Source: Rubrobacter calidifluminis (GTDB taxonomy: Bacteria; Actinomycetota; Rubrobacteria; Rubrobacterales; Rubrobacteraceae). Taken from it: a stretch of DNA of 64,000 bases. This document shows positions 47,573 through 55,672 of this stretch, piece by piece; position 1 is the first letter of the stretch; each line of letters starts with the position of its first letter. The translations under genes and the position numbers were made by a program. The notes beneath the pieces were generated by a model that was not told the origin of the DNA, made no database searches, and worked only from the letters and a program-made list of their open reading frames with translations. Location: the NCBI RefSeq assembly GCF_028617075.1, contig NZ_JAQKGV010000005.1:1-64000 (forward strand), given 5' to 3'.

Positions 47573-49857
47573 AGCGCAGGGTGCTGGTCTATCTGCCCGA
47601 GCAGGTAGCGCAGCAGCGCGACGGCCCCCTCCTTGTTCAGCGGCTCGTTCCAGTTGCCGCACTTCGGGGACTGGATGCACGCCGGGCACCCCCGCTCGCA
47701 GGGGCAGCGCACGATCACGCCCAACGTGTCGCGCGCGAGCGAGGCGAACGCCTCGTAGCCGCGTTCGGAGATCCCCACGCCGCCGGGGTATCCGTCGTAG
47801 ACGAAGATGGTGGGCAGATGCGTCTGTCGGTGCACCGGCGTAGAGAGCCCCCCGAGATCGGCCCGGTCGCACATCGCGAAGAGCGGCAAAAGCCCGATCA
47901 TGCCGTGCTCGGCCGCGTGCAGCGCGCCCCCGAAGCGCTCGAAGCTCGGCTTCGCCCCCTCCGGGGGAGGCGGCAGCGTCACCCAGAAGGCCTGCGTCTC
48001 GAGCACAACCTCCGGCAGGTCGAGCGGGTATACGCCGACCTCCCGATCGTCCGCGACCCGCACCTTCTTGTAGTGGGTGACCCTCTCGCTCGTCCTCACC
48101 CGTCCCCGGTGCAGCGTGGCACCGTTCGCGAGAGGCCGGCTGCCGGCCTCCTCGATCACCTCGACGTCGGTCTCGACGCGCGGTCTGGTGTAGTAGCGGT
48201 CCGGGACCCGGCGTACGACAGCCCTGCGGGCGGCGAGGTCGAGCTCCTCCACCTCGTAGGCCCGGCCGCGGTGCAGGTAGGTCGCGCCGGGATGGAGCTC
48301 CCCCGGCGCGCGGGTCGCCTCGGAGCTCCCTATCACCTCGCCGTCCGCATCGACGACCGCGACCCGCTCCGCGGAGGCCGAGCGCAACGAGATGTCCTGC
48401 GCCGGATGCCCTCCCCCCGTGTAGAGCAGTCGCCCTCCGCTCCTCCTCAGCGCTCCCTCCTCCGCCAGCTCCCCCGCGACCCGGCGGAACGCCGGGCCGA
48501 AGAACTCTTCGTCGGACTCCTCGAGCGGGCTCTCGTGGGCCGCGGCCAGCAGGTGTGGGGCGAGGATGTAGGGGTTCTCGACCGTCACCCGGGCCGCCTC
48601 GACCCGGCGTCCGAGCACCCTCTTCGGGTTCTCGAAGATGAACTGGTCGAGCGCGTCGCGCCCGGCGATGTAGACCGAGAGCGCGGGCCTCTCCCCCCGT
48701 CCCGCCCGGCCCCACTGCTGCCAGATCGAGGCGATGCTCCCCGGATACCCGCAGCAGACCACCGCGTCGAGCTCCCCGACGTCCACCCCGAGCTCGAGCG
48801 CGTTGGTCGATACCACCCCGAGCAGCTCCCCGCGGAAGAGCCGTCCCTCTATCTCGCGCCGCTCGCGCGCGGTATAACCCGCCCGGTAGGGCGAGATGCG
48901 CCGGGCTGTCTCGATCCCCAACCGGTCGGCGGCGTAGCGGTAGACGAGTTCCGCCCCCCTGCGGGTCTTGGCGAAGGCGATCGTCCTCACCCCTCTGGAG
49001 ACGAGCCCGGCGAAGACCAGAGCCCCCTCGACGAGCAGGCTCCTGCGCTCCCCTCGGCTCTCGTCCAGAAGCGGCGGGTTGCGGAAGACCACGCGCCTGC
49101 CGCCGGAGGATGCCCCGTCCTCGTCCACGAGCGAGAACGGCAGCCCGGTGAGGCTCTCGGCGAGCTCCTGCGGGTTGGCGACGGTGGCGCTGGTGAGCAC
49201 GAAGCGGGGATCGGCCCCGTGCAGCGCAGCCACCCGCCTGAGCCGCCTCAGGACCATCGCCGCGTGCGAGCCGAAGACCCCGCGCAGCACGTGCGCCTCG
49301 TCCACCGCCACCAGCCGCAAGTTCCGGAAGAAGTGCCCCCACCCGTCGTGGTGCGGCAGGATCCCGACGCTCAGCATGTCCGGGTTGGTGAGCACTATGT
49401 TCGCCCGGCGCCGGACGTCGGCGCGCAACGCCTGCGGGGTGTCGCCGTCGTAGGTCGCGGCCCGCACCCCGCGCAGGGCGAACTCTCCTATCTTGCCGAG
49501 CTGGTCCTGGGCGAGCGCCTTCGTCGGGTAGAGGAAGAGCGCCCGGCTCGAAGGGTCGGTGAGGGCGTTCTCGAACGCCGGGATCTCGTAGCAGAGAGAC
49601 TTGCCGCTCGCGGTGGCGGTGGAGACGATGACGTTCTCGCCGCGCAAGAGCCCGTCGTAGGCCTCCCGCTGGTGCGAATAGAGTGCGCTCACCCCGAGCC
49701 TCCCGAGCGCCTCCTCGAGCTCAGGAGGAAGGGAGGGCATCCCGGCGAAGCTGGGCCTGCGCGGCGGGAGCGAGGCGACGACGGTCCCCAGGGACTCCGC
49801 CAGGCGCAGATCCTCCGCGCCCGGCGCCTCCCGCAGCCTGCTCCTCCTAGATCTCAC
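47569..49857 (-). CDS. DEAD/DEAH-box helicase with C-terminal four-cysteine domain (MrfA/YprA-like)
   Basis: A 762-residue superfamily 2 helicase. It has SHQREAYDGLLRGENVIVST with Walker A ATASGKS (about residue 80), LYPTKALAQDQL, DEAH in LVAVDEAHVLRGVFG, and helicase motifs in CCGYPGSIASIWQQWGRAGR. The C-terminal DUF1998 region ends with CPCERGCPACIQSPKC, a four-cysteine metal site. B. subtilis MrfA, of this type, repairs mitomycin C damage. GTG at 49857 overlaps recR by 11 bases; a CTG at 49836, six bases after AGGAGG, may be the true start. No mrfB-like exonuclease is adjacent. Confidence 0.9.
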   Translation of the reverse strand: MRSRRSRLREAPGAEDLRLAESLGTVVASLPPRRPSFAGMPSLPPELEEALGRLGVSALYSHQREAYDGLLRGENVIVSTATASGKSLCYEIPAFENALTDPSSRALFLYPTKALAQDQLGKIGEFALRGVRAATYDGDTPQALRADVRRRANIVLTNPDMLSVGILPHHDGWGHFFRNLRLVAVDEAHVLRGVFGSHAAMVLRRLRRVAALHGADPRFVLTSATVANPQELAESLTGLPFSLVDEDGASSGGRRVVFRNPPLLDESRGERRSLLVEGALVFAGLVSRGVRTIAFAKTRRGAELVYRYAADRLGIETARRISPYRAGYTARERREIEGRLFRGELLGVVSTNALELGVDVGELDAVVCCGYPGSIASIWQQWGRAGRGERPALSVYIAGRDALDQFIFENPKRVLGRRVEAARVTVENPYILAPHLLAAAHESPLEESDEEFFGPAFRRVAGELAEEGALRRSGGRLLYTGGGHPAQDISLRSASAERVAVVDADGEVIGSSEATRAPGELHPGATYLHRGRAYEVEELDLAARRAVVRRVPDRYYTRPRVETDVEVIEEAGSRPLANGATLHRGRVRTSERVTHYKKVRVADDREVGVYPLDLPEVVLETQAFWVTLPPPPEGAKPSFERFGGALHAAEHGMIGLLPLFAMCDRADLGGLSTPVHRQTHLPTIFVYDGYPGGVGISERGYEAFASLARDTLGVIVRCPCERGCPACIQSPKCGNWNEPLNKEGAVALLRYLLGQIDQHPAL

Positions 49858-50446
49858 GCCGCCCGGCGAACGCCCTCCCGAGCGTCACCTCGTCGGCGTA
49901 CTCCAGATCCCCGCCGACCGGGAGCCCGCTCGCGAGCGCCGTCACCCGCACCGGCAGCCCCTCCACCTCCTGCGCTATGTAGAGGGCCGTGGCCTCCCCG
50001 GTCGTGTTCGGGTTGGTCGCCAGGATAAGCTCCTTCGTCCCCTCACGCCTGACCCTCTCGACGAGCTCCGATATGCGCAGATCCTCCGGCTCCACGCCGT
50101 CCAGCGGGGAGAGCGCCCCGCCGAGGACGTGGTAGAGCCCCCGGTATTCGCCGGTGCGCTCTATGGGGCCGATGTCGTAGGGATCCTCGACCACGCAGAT
50201 CACCGAGGCGTCCCGCCGGGGATCGCGGCAGATCTCACACTCCTCCTCCTCGGCGAGGTTGAAGCACCGGCGGCAGGGCTTTATGCGCTCCCTGACCTCC
50301 CTTATGGCGCCGGCCAGCGCCAGGGCATCTTCCCTGCGCTCCCTGATGATATGGAAGGCGATGCGCTGGGCGCTCCTGGGACCGATGGAGGGGAGCTTCG
50401 AGAGCTCCGAGATGAGCCGCTCGACGGGGCGCGCGTAGCTCGCCAG
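49847..50446 (-). CDS. recR: recombination mediator protein RecR
   Basis: A 199-residue RecR. It has the helix-hairpin-helix LSKLPSIGPRSAQRIAFHII (about residues 12-31), the zinc finger CRRCFNLAEEEECEIC (about 56-71), and the Toprim domain with VVEDPYDIGPIERTGEYRG and ILATNPNTTGEATALYI. No ATG, GTG or TTG exists between the in-frame TAG at 50456-50458 and residue 82, so a normal start would remove the whole DNA-binding half. CTG at 50446, five bases after GGGGG, gives the exact family length. It follows ybaB directly. Confidence 0.93.
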   Translation of the reverse strand: MASYARPVERLISELSKLPSIGPRSAQRIAFHIIRERREDALALAGAIREVRERIKPCRRCFNLAEEEECEICRDPRRDASVICVVEDPYDIGPIERTGEYRGLYHVLGGALSPLDGVEPEDLRISELVERVRREGTKELILATNPNTTGEATALYIAQEVEGLPVRVTALASGLPVGGDLEYADEVTLGRAFAGRREI

Positions 50447-50455
50447 GGCAGCCCC

Positions 50456-50788
50456 CTACAGTCCCGGCAGACCCAGCCCGAGGTCGCCGAGCCCGCCGGT
50501 GATCCCGCCGAGCTTCTTCGAAGCCATCTCCTGCGCGCTGTTTAGCGCCTCGTTCACGGCCGCGACCACCATGTCCTGCAGCATCTCGATATCCTCGGGG
50601 TCCACGACGCCGGGGTCTATCTCGACCGAGACGACCTCAAGCCCCCCCGTGACCGTGGCCTTGACGGCACCTCCCCCGGCCGAGGCGGTCACGGTCTCCT
50701 TCTTGAGGTCCTCCTGGACCTGCTGCATCTCCTGCTGCATCTTCTGGACCTGCTGCATCATCTTGTTCACGTTGCGGCGTTTGCTCAA
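50456..50788 (-). CDS. YbaB/EbfC nucleoid-associated protein
   Basis: A 110-residue DNA-binding protein. An N-terminal helix rich in Gln, Met and Lys ([20 protein letters not shown]) is followed by the beta segment [20 protein letters not shown] and the helix [20 protein letters not shown], ending in Gly/Leu-rich repeats. TTG at 50788 is taken as start; the in-frame ATGs come 9 codons later. It sits between dnaX and recR as in most bacteria. Confidence 0.92.
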   Translation of the reverse strand: MSKRRNVNKMMQQVQKMQQEMQQVQEDLKKETVTASAGGGAVKATVTGGLEVVSVEIDPGVVDPEDIEMLQDMVVAAVNEALNSAQEMASKKLGGITGGLGDLGLGLPGL

Positions 50789-50792
50789 CTCC

Positions 50793-52538
50793 CTAGCTCC
50801 CTCCGTCGTGATCCTGCCGTCCGAAATACTCCCGCGCCAGCTCGAAGACTTCCTGCTCGCTGCGGATTCTACCATCCCCCCCTGCCCCTTCCGAAGCCTC
50901 ACCGACGGAGCGGGGAGCGGGGCTTTCGGGCTCCTCCGGAGCCCCCCCGGCAGGAGGTGGGACCTCATCGTCCCCTCTTTTCCCCCCGACCCGGGCCTCG
51001 AGACGCGGCCGCCTCCCGAAGCGGCCTTCTATCGCCTCCAGCAGAGGTTCGAGGTTTTTCTTCTTCGTAGCCTCGCCGACGAAGAAGCGCTCCGGGAAGG
51101 AGAGCTCGAGAACCTCCCCGTCGAAACGCTCGACGCGAGCGTTCTCGTAGACCGCCGCGGCGAGAGCCTTGCGCTTCGCCTTGAGCTCCTGCACCATCCC
51201 GGGCCACGCGGAGGCGATCTTAGCCCCGAGATCGTCCGAGGTATCCCCGAGATCGTCCGAGGCATCCTCCTGCACGGGCTCCTCTTCAACCTCGTCCTCT
51301 TCGGGAGGTGAAACCTCCGGGGGATTTTCCTCCATCCTCTCCTTGGCCCCCTCCGGCGAAGCACCCCGGGACGATGCCACCGCCCCCTTCGAGATCGCCT
51401 TCTCCAGGCGTTCGATTCGGGCCATGAGATCGTCGAGGTCGGGCTCGGCGTAGCCGCGCGAGAGCCGGACGAAGGCGAGCTCCAGCTCGAGCCGGGCGTC
51501 GGAACCGCGTCGGATGCGGCCGCGCGTCTGGCCGATCTCCTCTATCATCCGCAGGAGTTCCGCGCCGGGGATCTCGTCGGCCTGCTCCTCGAGCGGCTCG
51601 CGCTCCTGATCGCCTATCTCGGAGAGGGCGACCTCCGGAGCATTCTGCAGCAGCAGGAGCGTCCTGAGGTGTACAGTGAGCTCCTCGGCGAGCTGCCCGA
51701 GATCCTTGCCCTCGTTCGCGAGACGGTCGAGCGCCCGCAGGGCGTCCGCCGCCCTCCCGCCACACAGGGAGCTGCAGATCTCCCGCAACACCTCCGAACC
51801 GACGCTCCCGAGGAGCTCGCGCACCATCGCCGTGGTGATGGGGCCCTCGGCAAAGGAGGAGAGCTGGTCGAGCAGGCCCTCGGCGTCCCTGAAAGATCCC
51901 CCGGCCCGGCGCGCGAGGAGCATGAGCGCCTCCGGTTCGGCCTCTATGCCTTCGGCGGCCGCGATCTCCTCGAGCTTACGCGCGAGCATCCTCACGCCTG
52001 GCCTGCGGAACTCGAAGCTCTGACAGCGGCTCACTATCGTCGGCAGGACCCTGTGCTTCTCGGTGGTCGCCAGGACGAAGACTACGTGGGAGGGAGGTTC
52101 CTCGAGCATCTTCAGGAGAGCGTTGAATGCCTCCGCAGTGAGCATGTGGACCTCGTCTATGATGTAGACCTTCATCCGCCCCTGCGCGGGTGAGAGGTTA
52201 ACCCGGTCCCGGAGGTCCCGGATCTCGTCTATCCCCCGGTTGGAGGCCGCGTCCATCTCGACCACGTCGAGCGAGGAACCCTCGATGATCCCCCGGCAGC
52301 TCTCGCACCCGCCGCACGGCTCGGGCGTCGGCCCGTGGACGCAGTTGAGCCCCATGGCGAGCACCTTGGCCGTCGAGGTCTTCCCCGTCCCGCGCGGGCC
52401 GGAGAAGAGATAGGCGTGCGCGACCCTGTCGGTCTCTATCGCGCGTACCAGCGTGCGGACCACCGGCTCCTGCCCGGCGATCTCGCTGAAACGACGCGGG
52501 CGCCACCTGCGATATAGTGCGGCCCGGCTCACCGGCAA
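50793..52538 (-). CDS. dnaX: DNA polymerase III subunits gamma and tau
   Basis: A 581-residue clamp-loader ATPase. It has the N-terminal [16 protein letters not shown], Walker [15 protein letters not shown] (about residues 45-58), a zinc module ([16 protein letters not shown]), Walker B IIDEVHML and sensor 1 [12 protein letters not shown]. The tail from about residue 370 is acidic and disordered and contains a duplicated DDLGDTS-type unit, then a tau C-terminal domain with [16 protein letters not shown]. No slippery A-run for a frameshifted gamma form was seen. TTG at 52538 is used; GTG two codons later is possible. Confidence 0.95.
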   Translation of the reverse strand: MPVSRAALYRRWRPRRFSEIAGQEPVVRTLVRAIETDRVAHAYLFSGPRGTGKTSTAKVLAMGLNCVHGPTPEPCGGCESCRGIIEGSSLDVVEMDAASNRGIDEIRDLRDRVNLSPAQGRMKVYIIDEVHMLTAEAFNALLKMLEEPPSHVVFVLATTEKHRVLPTIVSRCQSFEFRRPGVRMLARKLEEIAAAEGIEAEPEALMLLARRAGGSFRDAEGLLDQLSSFAEGPITTAMVRELLGSVGSEVLREICSSLCGGRAADALRALDRLANEGKDLGQLAEELTVHLRTLLLLQNAPEVALSEIGDQEREPLEEQADEIPGAELLRMIEEIGQTRGRIRRGSDARLELELAFVRLSRGYAEPDLDDLMARIERLEKAISKGAVASSRGASPEGAKERMEENPPEVSPPEEDEVEEEPVQEDASDDLGDTSDDLGAKIASAWPGMVQELKAKRKALAAAVYENARVERFDGEVLELSFPERFFVGEATKKKNLEPLLEAIEGRFGRRPRLEARVGGKRGDDEVPPPAGGAPEEPESPAPRSVGEASEGAGGDGRIRSEQEVFELAREYFGRQDHDGGS

Positions 52539-52570
52539 GAAGCCTCGAAGAAGGATTCCTCCATGCTCCT

Positions 52571-52597
52571 AGTATATAAGGAGGTGTGCCCCCGCAA
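52571..52597 (-). promoter_or_regulatory. probable dnaX promoter
   Basis: On the minus strand TTGCGG (52597-52592), 15 bases, TATACT (52576-52571), about 33 bases before the dnaX start and just after the SRP RNA terminator. Confidence 0.5.
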
Positions 52598-52611
52598 GAG
52601 GGCAAAATAAA

Positions 52612-52883
52612 ATGCCGCGCACCCCGCCGTCGACGGACTCAGACCCGGCGAGCATCCGGCCGCTGGCTCCGGTCGGGCCGCCCCGTAGCACATGAGGTTA
52701 CCCGCTTAGTGCTGCTGCCTCCCGGCCCTGACACGGTTCACGGGGCCTCATTGCCCGGGACCCGGCCATCGACGCCGCAGTCACCGGCCTCCACCGAACC
52801 CGGGCCGCCTCGGGCGGGGATCTAGGCCCTGCTAAGGCGATCGCAGGTACAGGGCATCGCCAGCTCCCCGCTTAGCGCGGCCA
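52612..52883 (-). ncRNA. ffs: signal recognition particle RNA
   Basis: A roughly 270-base RNA, ends approximate. The universal domain IV is seen on the minus strand: GTCAGGGCCGGGAGGCAGCA, with a GGGA tetraloop, followed by ACTAAGCGGGTAACC. The 5' GCCGCGC (52881-52875) pairs with 3' GCGCGGC (52620-52614), closing a long rod as in large, Alu-containing bacterial SRP RNAs. Reading on, ATTTTATTTT provides a terminator T-run. The position between tRNA-Ser and dnaX is common in bacteria. Confidence 0.9.
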
Positions 52884-52953
52884 TTTAAGTTTAGCAGACG
52901 AACTCCGCCCATCACCAAAATTTCTCGACTCAGAAAGGCAGCCAGGAAAGAAG

Positions 52954-53044
52954 CGGAGAGGGAGGGATTCGAACCCTCGAGGCGGCTCTACACCGCCTAC
53001 GCGATTTCCAGTCGCGCTCCTTAGGCCAACTCGGACACCTCTCC
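52954..53044 (-). tRNA. tRNA-Ser (anticodon GGA)
   Basis: A 91-base class II tRNA. The acceptor stem is GGAGAGG/CCTCTCC with discriminator G. The anticodon stem GCGA/TCGC holds loop CTGGAAA (anticodon GGA at 53009-53007). The long variable arm is TAGGCGGTGTAGAGCCGCCT, and the T-arm has GGTTCGAATCC. CCA is not encoded. Confidence 0.95.
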
Positions 53045-53086
53045 GTCAGGGATGAGTTTACCAGAACCTGCTCTGGCCGTTGACTC

Positions 53087-53407
53087 TCAGCCGCCGCGCT
53101 CGAGCGGGTAGCCGGCTTCGACCCAGTCCTGCTTGCCCCCCTCGTAGTCGTAGACGTTGGTGTAGCCCATGGCCGCCAGCTCCCGGGCGATCCTCGTCGA
53201 GGCGTGTCAGTTGTAGTTCGAGCAGTAGGCCACGACGAGGGTCTCTTTGTCGGGGATCACGTCCCGGGCTTCCTTCGCATCCTGAAACCTTATGGCCCCA
53301 GGCAGATGCCCCTGCCTGTACGCCTGCTCGCCCAGAACCTCGAGGAGCACCATCTCCTCTCCCCGATCCATCTTCTCTTTCAACCGCTCCCTGTCTATCG
53401 TCTTCAT
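53087..53407 (-). CDS. rhodanese-like protein with in-frame TGA (possible selenocysteine)
   Basis: A single-domain rhodanese of 106 residues if TGA at 53209-53207 is read through. Before it: MVLLEVLGEQAYRQGHLPGA and VVAYCSNYN, where the Cys is the expected catalytic residue. After it: HASTRIARELAAMGYTNVYD and YEGGKQDWVEAG, the conserved C-terminal part, with no frameshift or other stop until the true end at 53087. In relatives the position filled by TGA is, to my recollection, a second cysteine of the active loop (CxxxxC). So selenocysteine, or a single TGC-to-TGA change, is likely. A convincing SECIS hairpin was not established. Confidence 0.75.
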
Positions 53408-53532
53408 CTCTCACCACCCTGCAAGAGTCGACTCTCAACCTTTTTTCTTATACCCGACTACCGGGACCGCGTAAATCCACGTCAAACTCGCAGCCTGCAA
53501 TCCCCCGCCCTTGAATCTCCATCCGTTCTGAA

Positions 53533-53543
53533 TGTATAGTACA
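53533..53543. promoter_or_regulatory. TGTATAGTACA motif between rhodanese and HAD genes
   Basis: This 11-base motif is the exact reverse complement of the one at 30541-30551 and has TGTA/TACA arms. A near match, TGTACTATCA, lies at 55549-55558. It may be a shared regulator site. The surrounding 53408-53636 is AT-rich and otherwise holds nothing I recognise. Confidence 0.35.
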
Positions 53544-53636
53544 TCTAAGTGTTTTTAGAATATAGTTTGAGAGGGTGTTTCCGGGAGGGGGCTGGAGGAA
53601 TAGTGAGAGGTTGTTGTGTAGAAGGAGGGAGCGTAT

Positions 53637-54320
53637 TTGCGAGCACTGATCTTCGACCTCGACGGCACGCTGGTCGACACGGTGTATGCTCACGTCTTCG
53701 CCTGGCAGCGGGCGTTTGCGGAGGTGGGGATCGCGATCGACGGGTGGCGCATACACCGCCGGATAGGGATGAGCGGCGGGCTCTTCACGCGGGCGGTGGC
53801 GCGGGAGATAGGGCGCAGGATGAGCCCCGAGGAGGTGGAGGCGCTGCAGCGGCGTCACGGGGAGCTCTTCGAGGAGTTTTTGCCCGAGAGGAGGCCGCTA
53901 CCCGGTGCTGTCGAGCTGCTGAGGCACCTGAGGGAGAACGGGGTGGTGCACGGCATTGCCACCTCCGGGCGCCATCCTGAGATCGACGCGAGCCTCGAGG
54001 CCCTCGAGGTTGGGCCGGAGACGGTGGTCGTGCACAGCGGGGACGTCAGAAGAGCAAAGCCGGAGCCGGACCTCTTCCTCGCCTGCCAGAAGCGGCTCGG
54101 GGTCGAGAGCGCAGAGTGCTACGTGGTCGGAGACGCCGTGTGGGACCTGCTAGCGGCGAGGAGGGCCGGGATGCTCGGCATCGGGCTCCTGAGCGGCGGT
54201 TACGGCGAGGACGAGCTCATCCGGGCCGGGGCGTTCCGGGTCTGCCGAGACCCTGAGGATCTGCGCTGGGTGCTCGACGAACTCGGGGTGCTCGTCGGGG
54301 ACATCCCGACTGGAGACTGA
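53637..54320 (+). CDS. HAD-superfamily phosphatase (PGP/GPH-like)
   Basis: A 227-residue HAD hydrolase. Motif I is IFDLDGTLVDTVYAHV (nucleophile Asp7), motif II in HGIATSGRH, motif III Lys in RRAKPEPDLFLACQKRL, and motif IV VVGDAVWDLLAARRAGM. The helical cap lies between motifs I and II. Substrate unknown. TTG at 53637 gives the standard N terminus. Confidence 0.9.
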   Translation: MRALIFDLDGTLVDTVYAHVFAWQRAFAEVGIAIDGWRIHRRIGMSGGLFTRAVAREIGRRMSPEEVEALQRRHGELFEEFLPERRPLPGAVELLRHLRENGVVHGIATSGRHPEIDASLEALEVGPETVVVHSGDVRRAKPEPDLFLACQKRLGVESAECYVVGDAVWDLLAARRAGMLGIGLLSGGYGEDELIRAGAFRVCRDPEDLRWVLDELGVLVGDIPTGD

Positions 54321-54322
54321 TC

Positions 54323-54517
54323 CGCAGCTACATCACCTTCGACGCCCGCGGTGAGCGGGCCATGAGCGGCGGGGCAAAGGAGCTGGCGGGGTTGCTCGAA
54401 CATCTGCACATCAGAAAGACACACGTCCTGAAGACCCAGCTCGGAGGTTTCGTCGCGCAGAGGCTCGCGCTAGAGAGGCCGGAGCCGGCCGGGCGGCTGA
54501 TGCTCGTGAAATTCTGA
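54323..54517 (+). pseudogene. alpha/beta-hydrolase remnant
   Basis: A frame of 64 codons keeps the family's middle: YITFDARGERAMSGGA, ELAGLLEHLHIRKTHVL and QLGGFVAQRLALERPEP. The nucleophile elbow GxSxG has become KTQLGG, with no serine, and both ends are missing. It directly follows the HAD gene and abuts another remnant, so this is decayed DNA. Confidence 0.75.
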
Positions 54518-54801
54518 CGCACGGTCCAGCGCTGGATCGCGCCGTCTGCGTCTTCTGCCGCGGGAGCATAGGCATCACACAGAAGGCTCTGGCGCGGGGG
54601 GTGACCGTCTGCGTCGTACCGTTCGGACGAGACCAGCTCGAGGTCGCCCGGCACGTCGAGGTCGCGGGCGCCGGGAGTAGGCTACCCGCTTCCCGGTTGC
54701 GGCCAGACCGACTGCGGCAGGCGGTGAAAGGGCTGTACGGCCGGCGGTCGATGAAAGCGCTGATCGAGCGGAGGCTAACCGGGGACACCAGGAGGCCATA
54801 A
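54514..54801 (+). pseudogene. UGT/MGT-type glycosyltransferase C-terminal remnant
   Basis: A 95-codon frame without a proper start: LTHGPALDRAVCVFCRGS, GITQKALARGVTVCVVPFGR, DQLEVARHVEVAGAG and RLRPDRLRQAVKGLYGR. This is the donor-binding C-terminal third of a macrolide-type glycosyltransferase. The usual HGG of the sugar-nucleotide site reads CRG. The N-terminal two thirds are absent, so it is broken. Confidence 0.75.
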
Positions 54802-54886
54802 GATCCAGACGATCAGATAGGTAGTTGTTATGTTTTATGGTTCTATAGATACTCTACGTCTCGGCGCGAGAAAGACCGCTACAGAG

Positions 54887-55480
54887 TCAATCATTCATCA
54901 GGCATCGCACCATGCCCGCCATGACCTCCACCGCCTGTTCGTCATCGAGCCCCTGCTGGCGCACGAGCGAGTACCAGGTCTGGAAGTCAAGCGCGTGAGC
55001 TATGGCGGCGAGTAGCAGTTGTCTCCGCTTGCCCTGCGCACCCCATCCGACGGAGAGAACGTCGCGCATCCTCTCCCAGTGCTGGAAGTACGGTTCGCTG
55101 AACTCGCGCGTTAGAGGATGTACCTGCCGGTCACGGATCACCCTGGCTATCATCCGTTCGGTGCGGCTGTGATAGGCGTATACCTCGGCCAGTGCGCTCC
55201 TCAACCGCTCTCCAGGATCCGCAACTCGGGTCCACGGTGAGGGATCGGGCAGTGGGTTGTCGGCGATCCAATGCTCCGTGCAGGCAGTGAAAAGCGCTCG
55301 CTCGTCCGGGAAGTGCCGGTAGACCGTGAGCCGCTCCACCCCCGCCTTCTCCGCGATCGCGCTGATGGTCGTCTGAGCCGGTCCGAGCGTCTCGTGTAAC
55401 TCGACGGTCGCCTTGGTGATCCGCCGCCGAGTCTCCTCCTGCTTCTCCGCCCGCCGCTTTAGCTCGTATTTACGCGTCAT
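54887..55480 (-). CDS. TetR/AcrR-family transcriptional regulator
   Basis: A 197-residue repressor. The DNA-binding helices are TRRRITKATVELHETLG, TTISAIAEKAGVERLTVYRH and FPDERALFTACTEHW (residues about 16-65). The ligand domain is helical and unassigned. ATG at 55480 is chosen; TTG at 55492 is possible, neither having a clear ribosome site. It is divergent from a cupin gene, with paired inverted repeats between them. Confidence 0.9.
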   Translation of the reverse strand: MTRKYELKRRAEKQEETRRRITKATVELHETLGPAQTTISAIAEKAGVERLTVYRHFPDERALFTACTEHWIADNPLPDPSPWTRVADPGERLRSALAEVYAYHSRTERMIARVIRDRQVHPLTREFSEPYFQHWERMRDVLSVGWGAQGKRRQLLLAAIAHALDFQTWYSLVRQQGLDDEQAVEVMAGMVRCLMND

Positions 55481-55500
55481 CTCCGAGTCCAACGATTCAG

Positions 55501-55580
55501 TAAACAGGCTCGTATTTTGCCTTGACAGACGCTTCCAGTCAGGTTATTGTACTATCAAAATAAGTAAACAGTATCGTTTA
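55501..55580. promoter_or_regulatory. TetR/cupin divergent control region: promoter flanked by two operator-like repeats
   Basis: TAAAC-N6-GTTTA is perfect at 55565-55580; a degenerate copy, TAAAC-N6-GTATT, lies at 55501-55516. The longer word AGTAAACAG is shared by both. Between them is a strong promoter toward the cupin: TTGACA (55522-55527), 17 bases, TATTGT (55545-55550). This is the layout expected for repression of the cupin gene by the adjacent TetR protein. Confidence 0.65.
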
Positions 55581-55672
55581 ATGAATTGGAGCTGTTTGGG
55601 TAGAGAAAAAACGAAGCGGAGCTTGCGGAGCTAGAGATCCATATTGGTGGGCCAGAGGGAAAGGAGTGGCGG

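Noticed and set aside
47425-50028. 867-codon open frame on the plus strand
   Set aside because: Antisense to the helicase and recR, both certain by motifs.
50793-52538. Programmed frameshift producing a short gamma form of dnaX
   Set aside because: No A-rich slippery heptamer in the gene.
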